Positions 16,931 through 26,409 of a stretch of DNA of 64,000 nt are shown in pieces. The stretch is from Halorubellus sp. JP-L1 (GTDB lineage Archaea > Halobacteriota > Halobacteria > Halobacteriales > Natrialbaceae): assembly GCF_011440375.1 (NCBI RefSeq), contig NZ_JAAOIR010000001.1, positions 992,001 to 1,056,000 on the forward strand. Reading direction: 5' to 3'. The notes beneath the pieces are model-generated. The model saw only the letters and a list, made by a program, of their open reading frames with translations, was not told the origin of the DNA and made no database searches. The translations under genes were made by a program, and so were the position numbers. Position 1 is the stretch's first letter. Each line of letters starts with the position of its first letter.

Positions 16931-17122
16931 ATGGAGGAGGCGTTCGTCGACCTGTACCGTCCGTCGTGCGAATCGGCCTGAGAGGGCCGACCGCCCGATC
17001 TCCCAGAACCGGATTCCGCGTGGGCGCGCCCGGAGTGCGGCGACGAGCGGTCGCTCGCGGCGTTCGCGAAGACGAAGAGCGACATCGAAGTCGTCGAGGG
17101 GTTCCACGCCGAGGAGACCTGA
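16931..17122 (+). pseudogene. Possible small gene broken by an in-frame TGA
   Basis: From ATG at 16931 the frame reads 16 codons (MEEAFVDLYRPSCESA), then TGA at 16979-16981, then continues open for 46 codons ending GFHAEET before TGA at 17120-17122. The second part (RPECGDERSLAAFAKTKSDI) has protein-like composition and strong third-position GC. The whole would be about 63 codons. Either this is a decayed small protein or only the downstream part is real. The remaining 170 bases up to 17292 show no gene. Confidence 0.35.
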
Positions 17123-17292
17123 CCGGCCGGGAACCGTCGCGGACTCGGTCCAGAGTCGGTCATTCCCGTTCGCTATGACCGCACGCGCGGCTTCTCGCCA
17201 TCGATCGCTCCATTCGGGGTTCGTCGCAAAAACCCGCAGTTACCGCGAGTACGACCCGCCTAGTTACGTTCTGAGGGCGCTTACGTCGACCA

Positions 17293-18195
17293 ATGACACG
17301 GGACGTGTTCGTCGTCGACGGGATTCGGGAGCAGGGCGCTGCCGTCGTCGACCACCTGCTCTCGGGCGCCGTCGGCGACGTCGCCGTCACCGCGTCGACG
17401 CCACATCCCTACAACGCTCGTCGGAGCGTCGCGAGCCTCCGCGACCGCGGCGTCGACGTCGTCAGGGGCGACCTCGACGATCCGGCGTCGTACCGCACGC
17501 ACCTCGCGGACGCCGACGCGGCGTTCCTCGTCACCGCGACCGGCGACGGCGGCGCCGACACGGAAGCGGTCCGCGGCCGCGGGTTCGTCGACGCGGCCAT
17601 GGACGCGGGCGTCGACCACCTCGTGTACGGGTCCGCGATGGGCACGGACCGCCCCGGAGCCGACGGCATACAGGCGCTCTCCGGGAAGCGCCGCGTCGAA
17701 GCGTACCTCCGCGAGGTCGACCTCTCGTACACCGTGGTCCGACCCGGCCTGCTCGTGCAGCGGTTCGAACGCCAGCGCGACGCCATCGCGGACGGCACCG
17801 TCGCCTGGCCGGTCGAACCCGACACGCGCCTCGCGGTCGTCGACGCCGACGACGTCGGGAGCGTCGTCACCAGCGCGATGGCCGACCCCGGGCGGTTCGA
17901 CGGCGTCCACGTGGACGTCGCCGGCGACGTCCTCACGCTCGCGGAGATCGCCGACGGGTTCGCCGAGGTCCGCGGCCACCACGTCACCGCCGAGCACGTC
18001 ACCGACCGACGGGAGCGCGAGCGCTTCGGCGACCTCACCGCCGAACGCTACGCGTGGTTCGACGCCAACGGCGGCCACCGACTCGACCCCGCGCCGCTCG
18101 CCGACCTCGACCTCCACCCGCGCTCGCTGTACGACGCCCTCCAGCGCACCGGCTGGGCGCCCGACACCGACGAAGAAGAAGCCCTCCCCAACTAA
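17293..18195 (+). CDS. NmrA-like NAD(P)-binding protein
   Basis: The 300-residue protein has the extended-SDR/NmrA layout: an N-terminal Rossmann start (VFVVDGIREQGAAVVDHLL), an RGDLDDPASY motif typical of NmrA proteins, YGSAMG, and VVRPGLLVQRF. The usual GATGxxG loop is altered to DGIREQG, so cofactor binding may be weak or regulatory, as in NmrA itself. Possible roles are redox sensing or reduction of an unknown substrate. It ends 27 bases from the convergent pccA gene. Confidence 0.82.
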   Translation: MTRDVFVVDGIREQGAAVVDHLLSGAVGDVAVTASTPHPYNARRSVASLRDRGVDVVRGDLDDPASYRTHLADADAAFLVTATGDGGADTEAVRGRGFVDAAMDAGVDHLVYGSAMGTDRPGADGIQALSGKRRVEAYLREVDLSYTVVRPGLLVQRFERQRDAIADGTVAWPVEPDTRLAVVDADDVGSVVTSAMADPGRFDGVHVDVAGDVLTLAEIADGFAEVRGHHVTAEHVTDRRERERFGDLTAERYAWFDANGGHRLDPAPLADLDLHPRSLYDALQRTGWAPDTDEEEALPN

Positions 18196-18222
18196 GTCCC
18201 GACCGCGATTCGCGGCCCGTCG

Positions 18223-20046
18223 CTACTCCAGCCGAACGAGCAAGTCGCCCATGTCGACGCTCTCGCCTTCTTCGACCGCGATCTCGCTGACGGTGCCGCC
18301 GGCGTCGGCGACGACGTCGTTCTCCATCTTCATCGCTTCGAGCACGAGCAGGACGTCGCCGGCGGCGACCTCGTCGCCGACCTCGACCTCGACGTCGAGG
18401 ATGGTGCCCTGCATCTCCGCGGTGACGGCGCCGTCGCCGGCGACCGCGCCACCGCCGGCGTCGTCACCGCCGCTCGGCCCGGCCTGCTCGGGCCGGTCGT
18501 CGCCGCCGCTCCCGGTCGGGATCGCCATCCCGCCGCGTTCCTCGAGCTCCACCTCGAAGCGCTTCCCGTTCACCTCGACCGTGAACTCGCGCTCCACGAC
18601 GTCCTCGTCGTCGGCCTGCACCGTCTCCGTCCCCCACTGCTCCTGGGCCTTCGCGATGCGCTCGCGGTCGATCTGCTCGTCGAGGTACTTCGTCGTGTGC
18701 GTTCCAGCGACGAACTCCTCGTCGGTCAACATCAGCCGGTGGAACGGGATGATGGTGACGACGCCCTCGAGGTCGTACTCGCGGAGTGCGCGCAGCGACC
18801 GCTCGATGCACTCCTCGCGATCGCTGCCCCAGACGACGAGCTTCGCGATCATCGAGTCGTAGTCCGTGACGAGTTTGTCGCCCTGTCGGAGTGCGTCGTC
18901 CATCCGCACGCCGATGCCGCCCGGCGGGTCGTACGTCACGAGTTTGCCGCCGGTCGCCGGCTGGAACTCCTTCGCGGCGTTCTCCGCGTTGATGCGGAAC
19001 TCCATCGCGTGCCCGTCGAGTTCGACGTCGTCCTGGGAGAACGCGAGCTCCTGGCCGTCCGCGACCTTGATCTGCCACTTCACGATGTCGATGCCCGTCA
19101 GCTCCTCGGTGACGGTGTGCTCGACCTGGATGCGCGTGTTCACCTCGAGGAAGTAGAAGTTCGTCTCCGGCCCGAGGAGTTCGCCGGCCTTGCGCTCAGT
19201 ATCTTCCTCGACGAGGAACTCCACGGTCCCGGCGTTCACGTAGTCCGACGCCGCGACGCCGCGTCGCGCCGCCTCGCCGATCTCCTCGCGGAGCTCCTGG
19301 GAGAGCGCGGGACTCGGGCCCTCCTCGATGACCTTCTGGTGACGGCGCTGGAGCGAGCAGTCGCGCTCGCCGAGGTGCCGGACGTTCCCGTGCTCGTCCG
19401 CGACGATCTGGACCTCGACGTGCCGCGGGTTCTCTAGGTAGCGCTCGAGGTACACGGAGTCGTTGTCGAAGTACGCCTCGCCTTCGCGCTTCGCCGATTC
19501 GAGCTGGTCGGCGGCCTCGTCCTCGCTCCGGACGATCTTCATGCCGCGTCCGCCACCGCCGCCCTCGGCCTTGATCGCGACCGGGTAGCCGTACTCGTCG
19601 CCGAACTCTGTGACCTCCTCGACCTCGGTCACGGGGTCGGTCGTCCCGGGGACGATGGGGACGTCCGCCGCGTCCATCGTCTTCCGGGCCTTCGTCTTCT
19701 CGCCGAGTTCCTCCATCGAGTCGCCGCGCGGTCCGATCCACGTGATGCCGTCTGTCTCCTCGACCTTCCGCGCGAACCGCGCGTTCTCTGCCAGGAACCC
19801 GTAGCCGGGGTGGATGGCGTCCGCGTCCGCCTTCTGTGCGGCCTCGATGACGGCGTCGTGGTCGAGGTAGGAGTCGGCGGCTCGCGCCGGGCCGACCTTG
19901 TACGCTTCGTCGGCGTACCGGACGTGCCCGCCGTTCTTGTCCGCTTCGCTGTAGACGGCGACCGTCGAGATATTCAACTCCTCGCACGCTCGCATCACGC
20001 GAACTGCGATCTCCCCTCGATTCGCGACGAGAACCTTCCTGAACAT
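18223..20046 (-). CDS. pccA: Acyl-CoA (propionyl/acetyl) carboxylase biotin carboxylase-BCCP subunit
   Basis: The 607-residue protein joins a biotin carboxylase (about residues 1-450: [30 protein letters not shown]-grasp loop, [12 protein letters not shown]) to a C-terminal biotinyl domain. The biotin-accepting lysine is about Lys573 in EAMKMEN. It carboxylates biotin with ATP and bicarbonate for transfer to propionyl- or acetyl-CoA. The ATG at 20044-20046 is chosen because [12 protein letters not shown] begins the domain as in all homologues. The carboxyltransferase partner and small subunit lie 7.7-9.5 kb downstream at 27709-29574 rather than adjacent. Confidence 0.95.
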   Translation of the reverse strand: MFRKVLVANRGEIAVRVMRACEELNISTVAVYSEADKNGGHVRYADEAYKVGPARAADSYLDHDAVIEAAQKADADAIHPGYGFLAENARFARKVEETDGITWIGPRGDSMEELGEKTKARKTMDAADVPIVPGTTDPVTEVEEVTEFGDEYGYPVAIKAEGGGGGRGMKIVRSEDEAADQLESAKREGEAYFDNDSVYLERYLENPRHVEVQIVADEHGNVRHLGERDCSLQRRHQKVIEEGPSPALSQELREEIGEAARRGVAASDYVNAGTVEFLVEEDTERKAGELLGPETNFYFLEVNTRIQVEHTVTEELTGIDIVKWQIKVADGQELAFSQDDVELDGHAMEFRINAENAAKEFQPATGGKLVTYDPPGGIGVRMDDALRQGDKLVTDYDSMIAKLVVWGSDREECIERSLRALREYDLEGVVTIIPFHRLMLTDEEFVAGTHTTKYLDEQIDRERIAKAQEQWGTETVQADDEDVVEREFTVEVNGKRFEVELEERGGMAIPTGSGGDDRPEQAGPSGGDDAGGGAVAGDGAVTAEMQGTILDVEVEVGDEVAAGDVLLVLEAMKMENDVVADAGGTVSEIAVEEGESVDMGDLLVRLE

Positions 20047-20151
20047 TTCTTGCGCGAATCGACACAGAGTAGCCACCTTACTCTTACGCTAAAAGTCGGT
20101 CAACCAAAGTTCGACAGGCGGTTGACTCGTCCGTCGCGCGTCCGTGGTCGT

Positions 20152-20808
20152 TCACCCGACGAGCGCGTGCATGACGCGGGATTCGGCCTCCTGGAGGAGC
20201 GTGGACGCGGTGCTCTCGGCGACGCCGAGGCGGTCGGCGATGTCCGCGAGCGATCCCTCTCGCGGTCGCTCGTAGTACCCCGCGTCGACCGCGGCGCGCA
20301 CGGCCTCGAGCTGGCGGTCGGTGACGTCGCTCGTGACGCGTGGATGCCGGCGGTCGTACTCGCCGACCTCGAGCACCGTCGTCTCCACGGCGTCGGGGAG
20401 GCCGTCGACGACTGCGCGCAGGTTCTCGCCGTCGCCGAGGAGCGTGATGTCGAAGCTCCCGTCGTCCTGGTACCGGACGGGTGGGACGACGAGGATGTCG
20501 AGCGCGGCGAACGCCTCGCGCCACGCCGCGTCCGCCTCGCGGGACTCCTGGCAGACGTACACGTAGAACGAGTCCCCATCGATCGGCGTCAGCTCGAACC
20601 ACCGGATGGAGTCGACGGACGCGACCTGCTCGCGGTACGGGTCGCGGTCGGCGACGACGTAGAAGAGCTCGTACTCGACGTCGCGGTCCGGGAGGACGTT
20701 CCACGTCAGGAGCTCCTCGTAGGCGACGACGTCCTCGTCCGCGATGAACTCGACCATCGGATGCATCAGGTCGCGCGGCAATCGGAGGCGGACGTCGAGG
20801 TACTTCAT
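20152..20808 (-). CDS. Bacterio-opsin-activator-type HTH regulator (first of three)
   Basis: The 218-residue protein has an N-terminal ligand-type domain beginning MKYLDVRLRLPRDLMHPM and the C-terminal Bat-type HTH (HTH_10, about residues 160-215: LTDRQ-like VTDRQLEAVRAAVDAGYYE, then LADIADRLGVAESTASTLLQ). It is one of three paralogues in 16 kb, each divergent from an enzyme gene. Here the neighbour is a predicted isoprenylcysteine-methyltransferase-like gene 85 bases away, the likely target. Signal unknown. Confidence 0.9.
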   Translation of the reverse strand: MKYLDVRLRLPRDLMHPMVEFIADEDVVAYEELLTWNVLPDRDVEYELFYVVADRDPYREQVASVDSIRWFELTPIDGDSFYVYVCQESREADAAWREAFAALDILVVPPVRYQDDGSFDITLLGDGENLRAVVDGLPDAVETTVLEVGEYDRRHPRVTSDVTDRQLEAVRAAVDAGYYERPREGSLADIADRLGVAESTASTLLQEAESRVMHALVG

Positions 20809-20893
20809 CGGTCGACGGTCGTCTCCCCACCCACTTCAATCACCTAGCGACTACCGCAGCGGTCTGACCGGTCGGGACGGCGAAAGGCCGGGC

Positions 20894-21523
20894 ATGGTCG
20901 ACGTCGCACTCGTCGCGTTCGGGGTCGGGGTCGTCGCCGGGATCACGAACCTCGCCGGGTTCGCCTGGAGCGTCCTCGTCCCCGAGCGCCGGTACTGGCC
21001 GCCGGGCGAGCGGGACTGGCGGTACTACCTCCAGTGGACGGTCGCGCAGACGCTGACGGTCTGCATCGCCGTCACGACATACCTCGACTGGAACTCGCTG
21101 GGGCTCGCTCGCCCGCTGTCCCTGTACGTCGGGCTGGCCGTCTTCGTTCCGTCGTACGCTGCGGCGATGGCCGCCGGGCTGGACCTGGGGATGGACGAGA
21201 CGAAGGGGCTCTCCGGGGAGCTCCGCACGGACGGCTGGTACCGGTTCTCGCGGAACCCCCAGTACGTCTGTTACATGGTCGCGACCGCCGGGTTCGTCCT
21301 CGTCGCGAACTCCGCGCTCGTCCTCGGTCTCTGTGCCGTCCAGTTCGCGATCTGGGTCGCGCTCCCCTTCCCCGAGGAACCGTGGCTCCGGGAGCAGTAC
21401 GGCGACGCCTACGCGCGCTACGCCGATCGAGTCCCGCGGTTCGTCGGCGTCCACACGCTCCGCGAACTCGCCGCCCTCGGCCGCGGCGAGCACCGCGACG
21501 AAGCCGCCGGCAGCGAGCGCTGA
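20894..21523 (+). CDS. Isoprenylcysteine carboxylmethyltransferase-like membrane protein
   Basis: The 209-residue protein has five or six membrane segments and the C-terminal signature RFSRNPQYVCYMVATAG...EEPWLREQYGDAYARYADRVPRF (split here), the SAM- and substrate-binding region of the ICMT/PEMT family. These methyltransferases modify prenylated cysteine or phospholipid head groups in eukaryotes and bacteria. In haloarchaea the substrate is unknown. The ATG at 20894 is preferred because it begins the first membrane segment. It is divergent from a Bat-type regulator. Confidence 0.82.
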   Translation: MVDVALVAFGVGVVAGITNLAGFAWSVLVPERRYWPPGERDWRYYLQWTVAQTLTVCIAVTTYLDWNSLGLARPLSLYVGLAVFVPSYAAAMAAGLDLGMDETKGLSGELRTDGWYRFSRNPQYVCYMVATAGFVLVANSALVLGLCAVQFAIWVALPFPEEPWLREQYGDAYARYADRVPRFVGVHTLRELAALGRGEHRDEAAGSER

Positions 21524-21646
21524 CGCGACGACCCGAGCCGGCCGACTGCAATCGATTCGACTCGCGTTCCTCGTTCTCGCGAGGAACTCGAGGGCGGCCG
21601 GTTGGCGCCCGAACGGTTTTTCCGGTCGTCCGCGAACGCGACATCG

Positions 21647-22486
21647 ATGGCGGACCTCGACCCCCGCGAGTACTACACCGAGAACGCCGAACGCGAGTTC
21701 GATCGCCTCACCGAGACGCTCCCGAAGCGCCTCGAATGGGAGCACACCGTCGCCGCGCTCGAGGACGCCCTCCCCGACGGTGGGCGCGTGCTCGACGCCG
21801 GCGGCGGCCCGGGCCGGTACAGCATCTGGCTCGCAGACCGCGGCCACGACGTCGTGCACTGCGACCTCACGCCCGAACTCGTCGCGCTCGCTCGCGAGAA
21901 GACCGCCGACGCCGGCGTCGCGGACCGAGTCGACAGTCAGGTCGGCGACGTCCGCGACCTCCCTTACGAGGCGGACGCGTTCGACGCGGTCTGTTGTCTC
22001 GGCGGCGTCCTCAGTCACGTCCTCGACGAACGCGAGCGAGAGCGGGCAGTTGCGGAACTGCACAGGGTCGCACGGCCGGGCGCACCCGTCGCGGTGTCGG
22101 TCATCGGCCGCGTCGGCGGAGTCCGGAGGGCGCTCAAGTCCCTCGGCGAAGCCGACGACCCCCACCCGGGCCGGAGCGAGGTCCTGGAGCACTACGCGCG
22201 GACCGGCGACTTCACCGAGGGCGTCCTCGAGCGCTTCGACCTCGGCGATGGCTGGGCCGAGAACCACGCGTTCCGCGTCGCCGAACTGGAATCGCTCCTC
22301 GAGGCCGGCGGCCTCGACCCGGAGCGCGTCGTCGCGCTCGAGGGACCGACCGCTGCGCTCCACGAGGAACTGGCGGACCCGCTGGAACACGTCGCCGACG
22401 CCGCCCGGGCCGTCGCCGCCGAGTTCCGCGACGACCGGGCGCTCGCCGACGTCAGCGAGCACTTTCTCGTACTCACACGAGCGTAG
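21647..22486 (+). CDS. Class I SAM-dependent methyltransferase
   Basis: The 279-residue protein has motif I as LDAGGGPGRYSIWLA, the acidic post-I strand VHCDLTPE, and VGDVRDLPY plus FDAVCCLGGVLSH as motifs II-III. No feature fixes the substrate; a small-molecule or quinone methyltransferase is possible. The ATG at 21647 is preferred over an ATG-like start 45 bases upstream because it begins MADLDPREYYTENAERE, a natural N-terminus. The HTH gene downstream is convergent. Confidence 0.85.
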   Translation: MADLDPREYYTENAEREFDRLTETLPKRLEWEHTVAALEDALPDGGRVLDAGGGPGRYSIWLADRGHDVVHCDLTPELVALAREKTADAGVADRVDSQVGDVRDLPYEADAFDAVCCLGGVLSHVLDERERERAVAELHRVARPGAPVAVSVIGRVGGVRRALKSLGEADDPHPGRSEVLEHYARTGDFTEGVLERFDLGDGWAENHAFRVAELESLLEAGGLDPERVVALEGPTAALHEELADPLEHVADAARAVAAEFRDDRALADVSEHFLVLTRA

Positions 22487-22552
22487 TGACGGTCAGGGGT
22501 CCGAGTTTCTGTCGAGACCGATCGAGCCCCGCGTCGATGATTCGACCACGGG

Positions 22553-22600
22553 CCGAGCGCCGCGTTCACTGACCGACTACCGACCGAGCGCCGCGTCCAC
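22553..22600. repeat. 17-bp near-perfect direct repeat around a stop codon
   Basis: CCGAGCGCCGCGTTCAC (22553-22569) and CCGAGCGCCGCGTCCAC (22584-22600) differ at one base, period 31. The second copy codes the C-terminus of the HTH gene on the minus strand; the first lies beyond its stop (22577-22579). Confidence 0.75.
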
Positions 22601-23236
22601 GAGTGCGCGTTCGGCGTTCCGGAGGAGCGTGGACGCGGCGCTCTCGGAGACGTCGAGTTCGTCGGCGACCGCGGCGAGGTCGCCCTCGCGCGGGACGTCG
22701 TAGTACCCGACGTCGCGCGCGACAGCGATGGCCTGGAACTGGCGGCGCGTGAGGCGGCCGGCGAGCGCGCCGCCGAGGCGGCCGTGCTCGCTGACGCGGT
22801 CGACGGTCGCGTCGACGGCCTCAGGGAGCCCGTCGAGGACGCCCGAGAGTGCGTCGTCCTCACCGAGGACCGTCACCTGGACGGTGTCGGTCGCGGTGTA
22901 GACGATCGGTGGAACGACGACGAGCCCGGGCGCGTCGAACGTCGACATGAGGGCGCTGTCGGCGTCGCGGAACGGTAGCTCCGCGTAGACGTAGAACGCG
23001 TCCGCGCCCTCGACCGGCGTGACGTCGGCCGTCCGCGCGACGTCCGTCGCCTCTCCGAGCTCCCGGATGACGTCCAGGTCGCCCGAGACCAGCGACAGGA
23101 AGTACACTGCGTCCTCGTCCGGTCGCACCTGCCAGGACAGGACCTCCTCGCGGTCCACGACGTCGTCGTCCACCCAGTCCGGGACGGGTAGCTGCATCGA
23201 CTCCGGGAGCGTGAGCGTGATGTCCGCGGATTGCAC
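22577..23236 (-). CDS. Bacterio-opsin-activator-type HTH regulator (second of three)
   Basis: The 219-residue protein has the same build as the gene at 20152: N-terminal MQSADITLTLPESMQLP and C-terminal HTH (LTRRQFQAIAVARDVGYYD, then LAAVADELDVSESAASTLL). The GTG at 23234-23236 is chosen over a GTG 21 bases upstream because it aligns with the paralogues' N-termini. It also lies about 28 bases from a TTTTATT box, suiting a leaderless transcript. An inverted pair CCCCGA/TCGGGG (23248-23253, 23278-23283) flanks that box. It is divergent from the P450 gene, 82 bases away. Confidence 0.88.
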   Translation of the reverse strand: MQSADITLTLPESMQLPVPDWVDDDVVDREEVLSWQVRPDEDAVYFLSLVSGDLDVIRELGEATDVARTADVTPVEGADAFYVYAELPFRDADSALMSTFDAPGLVVVPPIVYTATDTVQVTVLGEDDALSGVLDGLPEAVDATVDRVSEHGRLGGALAGRLTRRQFQAIAVARDVGYYDVPREGDLAAVADELDVSESAASTLLRNAERALVDAALGR

Positions 23237-23318
23237 GCGTCGACGTACCCCGACCACGAATAAAAGCGTTCAGTGCTTCGGGGCAATCGACACCGCTCGT
23301 CCCTGCGTCAGTTCGACC

Positions 23319-24851
23319 ATGAGCGACGCGAGGAACGCGACCGTCGACGGCTCGAGCGAGGAAGACGACCGACCGGCGTCCGGGAGCGACCGCGGACGCG
23401 CCGACACCGTCTCGAACGCGCGCCGGCCGCCCCACGTCGACGGACTCCCGGTCGTCGGCTGCACGCTCGGGGTCGTCCGCGACGCCCTCGACTTCGGCGA
23501 ACGACTCTTCGAACGCGGCGACGTCGTCTCCTACGACGCGTTCGGTCGACGGTTCGTCGGGATAGCGGACCCCGACGCCATCGAGTCGATCCTCGTCTCC
23601 CGGAACGACGCGTTCCGGAAGGGCGAGTTCGAGACCGAGTTCGGGGCCATCATCGCCGCCGACGGGCTCGCGTTCACCGAGGGCGAGCAGTGGCGCCGCC
23701 AGCGGAACGCCCTCCAGGGGTCGTTCACGCCCGCGACGGTCCAGGGGTTCGCGGACGACATCGTCGACCGCGCGAGCGCGATGGCGGCCGACTGGACGGC
23801 GACCCCGGGCGACGTCGCGCTCCGCGACCAGAACGCCCGGTTCGCGCTCGACGTGCTCGCTCGCACCTTGCTCGACGTCGACCTCGACGACGAGCGCGGC
23901 GACGTCGTCTCGACCGCCGCCGACGCCATCTCGGACTACGCGTCGCCCGCGAGCCTCGCCGTCCCGGACTGGATTCCGCTTCCCGCAGAGCACCGCTACC
24001 GCCGCGCGATGGCGGACCTCGACGCGCTCGTCGACGACCTCGTCGCGGAACGGCGCGCCGACGCGAACGCGAGCGGTGACTTCGGCGACGACCTCCTCGG
24101 CACGATGCTCGCGGCCGTCGCCGACGGCGGTGACGGAGACGGCGTCGACGCCGACGACGCGGGCGTCCGCGAGGACGAGCTGCGCGACCAGCTCGTCACG
24201 TTCCTGTTCGCCGGCCACGAGACGACCGCGACCGCGCTCACGTACGCGGTCTGGCTCGTCGCCGGCCACCCGCGCGTCCGCGAGCGCCTCGACGCCGAGC
24301 TCGACGCCGTCCTGGACGGCGGGGACCCGTCGTTCGCCGACGTCCCGCAGCTCTCGTACGCGGAGGCCGTCGTCGAGGAGGCACTCCGGCTCTACCCGCC
24401 GGTGACCACGATCTACCGCGAGGCGAAGTCGCCGACGACCGTCGACGGGTACCGCGTCCACCCGGGTGAGGTCCTCCAGCTGTCGACGTACCACGTCCAC
24501 CGCGACGACCGCTGGTGGGACGCCCCCGCCGAGTTCCGTCCCGAGCGCTGGCTGGACGACGCTGACGCGACCGTGGGCGGTCTCGACCCTGACGCGACCG
24601 TCGCCGGTCTCGACGCGGACGTGGACGCGGCCGCGTTCGGCCGCGAGGACCGCCCGGAGTACGCGTTCTTCCCGTTCGGCGGCGGCCCCCGGCACTGCAT
24701 TGGGATGCGGTTCGCGCGCCTCGAACTCCGCCTCGCGCTCGCGACGCTCGCGAACCGCCTCGAGTTCGAGCAGGTCGGCGGCTTCGACCCGACGGTCAAG
24801 ATCGCTCTCGACCCCGGCGACGTCCGCATCCGCGCCCGCGAACGGCGCTGA
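23319..24851 (+). CDS. Cytochrome P450
   Basis: The 510-residue protein has the I-helix oxygen-activation motif FLFAGHETTATAL, the K-helix ExxR (EEALRLYPP), the PERF-like FRPERW, and the heme-binding loop FPFGGGPRHCIGMRF with the Cys ligand near residue 460. About 35 disordered residues precede PPHVDGLPVVGC. It should be a soluble monooxygenase needing an external ferredoxin partner; none is adjacent. The HTH regulator next door is the obvious candidate controller. Substrate unknown. A short Asp/Gly-rich insert lies near residues 270-285 and another (ATVGGLDPDATVAGLDAD) before the heme loop. Confidence 0.93.
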   Translation: MSDARNATVDGSSEEDDRPASGSDRGRADTVSNARRPPHVDGLPVVGCTLGVVRDALDFGERLFERGDVVSYDAFGRRFVGIADPDAIESILVSRNDAFRKGEFETEFGAIIAADGLAFTEGEQWRRQRNALQGSFTPATVQGFADDIVDRASAMAADWTATPGDVALRDQNARFALDVLARTLLDVDLDDERGDVVSTAADAISDYASPASLAVPDWIPLPAEHRYRRAMADLDALVDDLVAERRADANASGDFGDDLLGTMLAAVADGGDGDGVDADDAGVREDELRDQLVTFLFAGHETTATALTYAVWLVAGHPRVRERLDAELDAVLDGGDPSFADVPQLSYAEAVVEEALRLYPPVTTIYREAKSPTTVDGYRVHPGEVLQLSTYHVHRDDRWWDAPAEFRPERWLDDADATVGGLDPDATVAGLDADVDAAAFGREDRPEYAFFPFGGGPRHCIGMRFARLELRLALATLANRLEFEQVGGFDPTVKIALDPGDVRIRARERR

Positions 24852-24863
24852 CCCGACGGAGAG

Positions 24864-26021
24864 TCATATCTCGAGGTCGCCGTCGACGACGAGTTCCGCG
24901 ACGGCGGCGAGGTGCTCGACGTGCGGCGGGTGGTCAGAGGGCGCGTCGGCGAGCACGGCGTGCCGGTGGAGGTCCGCCCAGACCGTCGCCAGGTTGAACG
25001 CCGCGAGCGCGACGTAGAACCGGAGGTCCGCGACGTTGCGGCCACTCGCGGCCTCGTATCGCTCGACGAGGTCACGTCGCGAGGGACTCCCGGGGTCGGA
25101 CGTGTACGGCGCGAACCCCCTGTCGTTCACCCGTCGGAGGTGCTCGATGGCGTCCTCGTATTCGCCGTAGCGCGCGACGACGTCGTCGAGGGACGGCGTC
25201 GGGTCCCCGGCGTCGCGCCACCGCAGGAGGAGGTAGCCGAGTTCGGTCAGGGGGTCGCCGAGGAGTGCAGTCTCCCAGTCGAGGACGCCCGCGACCGCGG
25301 GCTCGTCGTCGTCCGCGAACAGGACGTTCCCCGGCCGGAAGTCGCCGTGGACGAGCGTCCGGTCGACGTCGTCCGCGGGCGGGGCGTGCTCGCGGAGCCA
25401 GCCGCGGACGCGGTCGAGCGCCGGCACGTCGAGCTCGGTCGCGTTCGTCGCGGCGTCGAGTCGCGCCCGCGACCGCTCGACCTGCTCGGCGGGCGTGACC
25501 GGCTCGAGCGTTCCCTCGAAGGCGTCGACGTCGACGGCGTGGACGTCGGCGAGCGCGTCCACGAGCACCGCCCCGAACCGCTCGCGAGCGGCGGGGGTCC
25601 GCCAGCGCTCGGGGAGGTCCGATCCGAGGGGAACCACGTCGCCGTCCAGGCGCGTCATCGCGAAGAACGGCTCGTCGAGCACGGACGCGTCAGCACAGAA
25701 CAGCACGGGTTCGGGCGTCGGCACTGGCGCGTCCGCGAGCGCCTCCATCACCGCGTACTCCGTGCGGACGTCGTTCATGTAGCTCGCGTTCCGGAGCTTC
25801 CGCGGCGCTCGCACCACGTACGCGTCGTCGACCGCGTCGGCCGCGTCGGCCGCGTCGTCCGTCACGTCGTCGTCCGCGTCGTCGGCCGGGCGCGTCGACA
25901 CTGACAACAGGAGGTTCAGGCCGTCCGCGAGCACGTCGATGCTCGCGACGTCGACGTCGAGCTCGCGTTCGATGGCGGCTTCGAGTGCCGCGGCGTCGAC
26001 GTCGGGGCGTTCGTCGATCAT
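24864..26021 (-). CDS. Aminoglycoside-phosphotransferase-fold (ACAD10/11-like) kinase
   Basis: The 385-residue protein shows VHGDFRPGNVLF (catalytic loop) and VLDWETALLGDP (metal Asp), the APH/choline-kinase signature also seen in the gene at 1933. A low-complexity Asp/Ala insert follows residue 50. The ATG at 26021 is chosen over a GTG 36 bases upstream. A CTTTTTGAAC box lies about 25 bases before the ATG, suiting a leaderless transcript, and the extra residues would lie inside that box. Likely phosphorylates a small hydroxylated substrate; unknown which. Confidence 0.82.
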   Translation of the reverse strand: MIDERPDVDAAALEAAIERELDVDVASIDVLADGLNLLLSVSTRPADDADDDVTDDAADAADAVDDAYVVRAPRKLRNASYMNDVRTEYAVMEALADAPVPTPEPVLFCADASVLDEPFFAMTRLDGDVVPLGSDLPERWRTPAARERFGAVLVDALADVHAVDVDAFEGTLEPVTPAEQVERSRARLDAATNATELDVPALDRVRGWLREHAPPADDVDRTLVHGDFRPGNVLFADDDEPAVAGVLDWETALLGDPLTELGYLLLRWRDAGDPTPSLDDVVARYGEYEDAIEHLRRVNDRGFAPYTSDPGSPSRRDLVERYEAASGRNVADLRFYVALAAFNLATVWADLHRHAVLADAPSDHPPHVEHLAAVAELVVDGDLEI

Positions 26022-26121
26022 GCGCCGACCGAGGAGAGACGGTTCAAAAAGGCTCACGACGGTGTGGCACGCGAGCGCACGCCGCTATCGCAGCGGATCT
26101 GTACCGTCGCCGACCCCCGAG

Positions 26122-26319
26122 CTAGCGGAGCGCGTCGCGACGCCGGAGGTAGCGTCGCTCGCCGAGAACTGCGCTCGCGGCACCGGCGACGCCGACGACT
26201 GCGACGACGTGCTCGGAGTCGAGCAGCGGAACGACGCCGCCCGCCTCGAGTGCGAGGACGACGACGAGCGCGAGCAGGCCGCCCGCGAACCAGAGGACCG
26301 CAGTCCGCTTCGGGTTCAT
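26122..26319 (-). CDS. Small two-helix membrane protein
   Basis: From the ATG at 26317-26319 this is 65 residues: MNPKRTAVLWFAGG begins the first membrane helix (residues 7-25), a second helix follows (about 34-50), and the C-terminus is basic (GERRYLRRRDALR). No family recognised. It is divergent from the PQQ-like lipoprotein gene. Could be a small membrane-stress or accessory protein; nothing more can be said. Confidence 0.6.
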   Translation of the reverse strand: MNPKRTAVLWFAGGLLALVVVLALEAGGVVPLLDSEHVVAVVGVAGAASAVLGERRYLRRRDALR

Positions 26320-26409
26320 ACTCGAACTATACCCGCGACTCAGAAGTACCTTTCCGCCGTCCCAGTCGACGATAGGATTGAAGGCGATGGCTGTAATATC
26401 GCCCACAGG

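Noticed and set aside
16979-16981. Selenocysteine codon
   Set aside because: Haloarchaea are not known to use selenocysteine and no insertion element was recognised.
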